From: CADCTM01 sp049671305
GTDB lineage: Bacteria; Cyanobacteriota; Cyanobacteriia; Cyanobacteriales; Coleofasciculaceae
Assembly: GCA_049671305.1 (NCBI GenBank)
Contig: JBATUR010000092.1
Span: 1-40,466, forward strand
Direction of reading: 5' to 3'
Length of the DNA stretch: 40,466 nt
Made by a program: the position numbers and the translations under genes. Positions 40,226-40,466 of this stretch are shown in pieces (within the stretch, counting starts at the first letter, position 1; each line of letters begins with the position of its first letter). The notes below the pieces were generated by a model. That model was given only the letters and a program-made list of their open reading frames with translations, did no database searches and was not told where the DNA came from.

Positions 40226-40466
40226 ATGACAACCACCCTACAAAGAAGCGAAAGCGCCTCAATATGGGCACGCTTTTGTAACTGGGTAACATCAACCGAC
40301 AACCGCCTCTATGTAGGCTGGTTCGGCGTCTTGATGATTCCAACCCTACTAACAGCAACCACCTGCTTCCTGATCGCCTTCATCGCAGCTCCCCCAGTGG
40401 ACATCGACGGCATCAGAGAACCAGTAGCCGGTTCATTGATGTTTGGAAACAACATCATCTCAGGAG
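40226..40466 (+). CDS. psbA: Photosystem II D1 protein, PsbA (N-terminal 80 residues, cut by window edge)
   Basis: The frame opens MTTTLQRSESASIWARFCNW and continues VTSTDNRLYVGWFGVLMIPT, then membrane helix A (LLTATTCFLIAFIAAPPV), DIDGIREPVAGSLMFGNNIISG. This is unmistakably D1, the core subunit that binds the Mn cluster, P680, pheophytin and QB. Only the first 80 codons are present, so the residue-130 Glu/Gln switch that separates D1 isoforms is out of view. ARFC, LTATTC and LMFGN differ from the commonest D1 (ERFC, LAATIC, LLYGN), so it may be one of several psbA copies. Confidence 0.98.
   Translation, partial: MTTTLQRSESASIWARFCNWVTSTDNRLYVGWFGVLMIPTLLTATTCFLIAFIAAPPVDIDGIREPVAGSLMFGNNIISG

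Overview
The window comes from a cyanobacterial chromosome. It carries psaD, psbV, psbV2, petE (plastocyanin) and the start of psbA, all oxygenic photosynthesis genes, plus a cyanobacterial-type PEP carboxylase. The octamer GCGATCGC (HIP1) occurs about twenty times by eye, far more than chance would give in 40 kb. A genus cannot be fixed from this window; psbV2 beside psbV, and plastocyanin where some relatives have cytochrome c6, narrow it only a little.

Layout. 1-600: two genes start back to back on opposite strands (an NmrA-like dehydrogenase leaving the window and a small secreted cysteine protein), followed by a coupled 34-residue membrane peptide. 592-2947: a leftward cluster of a CRTISO-like FAD oxidoreductase, an Spx/ArsC-like protein and a DUF2237 protein. 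2996-5503: pentapeptide-repeat protein, methyltransferase and a Uma2 nuclease. 5639-12608: M1 aminopeptidase with HEAT repeats, an ABC1 (UbiB-type) kinase and a DICT-GAF histidine kinase. 12730-15898: a second Uma2 protein with a heptad tail, then psaD and trpE. 15941-18332: an RlpA-type DPBB protein and a PhzF-family isomerase. 18364-24090: a giant exported adhesin that ends in a CHAT caspase-like domain. 24303-28183: a 60-residue protein, psbV, psbV2, petE and two tandem rhomboid proteases. 28184-28982: no long gene, but a candidate small RNA and a 53-residue membrane peptide. 28983-34672: a PEP-synthase-like protein with an eroded ATP-grasp part beside ppc. 34943-40059: a 75-residue protein, then an SGNH-domain protein and an MBOAT acyltransferase that look like a cell-surface O-acylation pair. 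40226-end: psbA, cut by the window edge.

How the genes fit together. Three themes recur: photosynthetic electron transfer (psaD, psbV, psbV2, petE, psbA, with the ABC1 kinase perhaps serving quinones), envelope work (adhesin-CHAT, RlpA, rhomboids, SGNH+MBOAT), and the PEP node with aromatic amino acid entry (PpsA-like, Ppc, TrpE). No tRNA, rRNA, CRISPR array, intact insertion sequence or phage gene was seen. The strongest leads for something new are the adhesin-propeller-CHAT fusion, the four-fold repeat domain joined to an SGNH enzyme, the candidate small RNA near 28.4 kb and the ATP-grasp-degenerate PEP synthase relative. All functional statements rest on reading motifs by eye; no database search was run.
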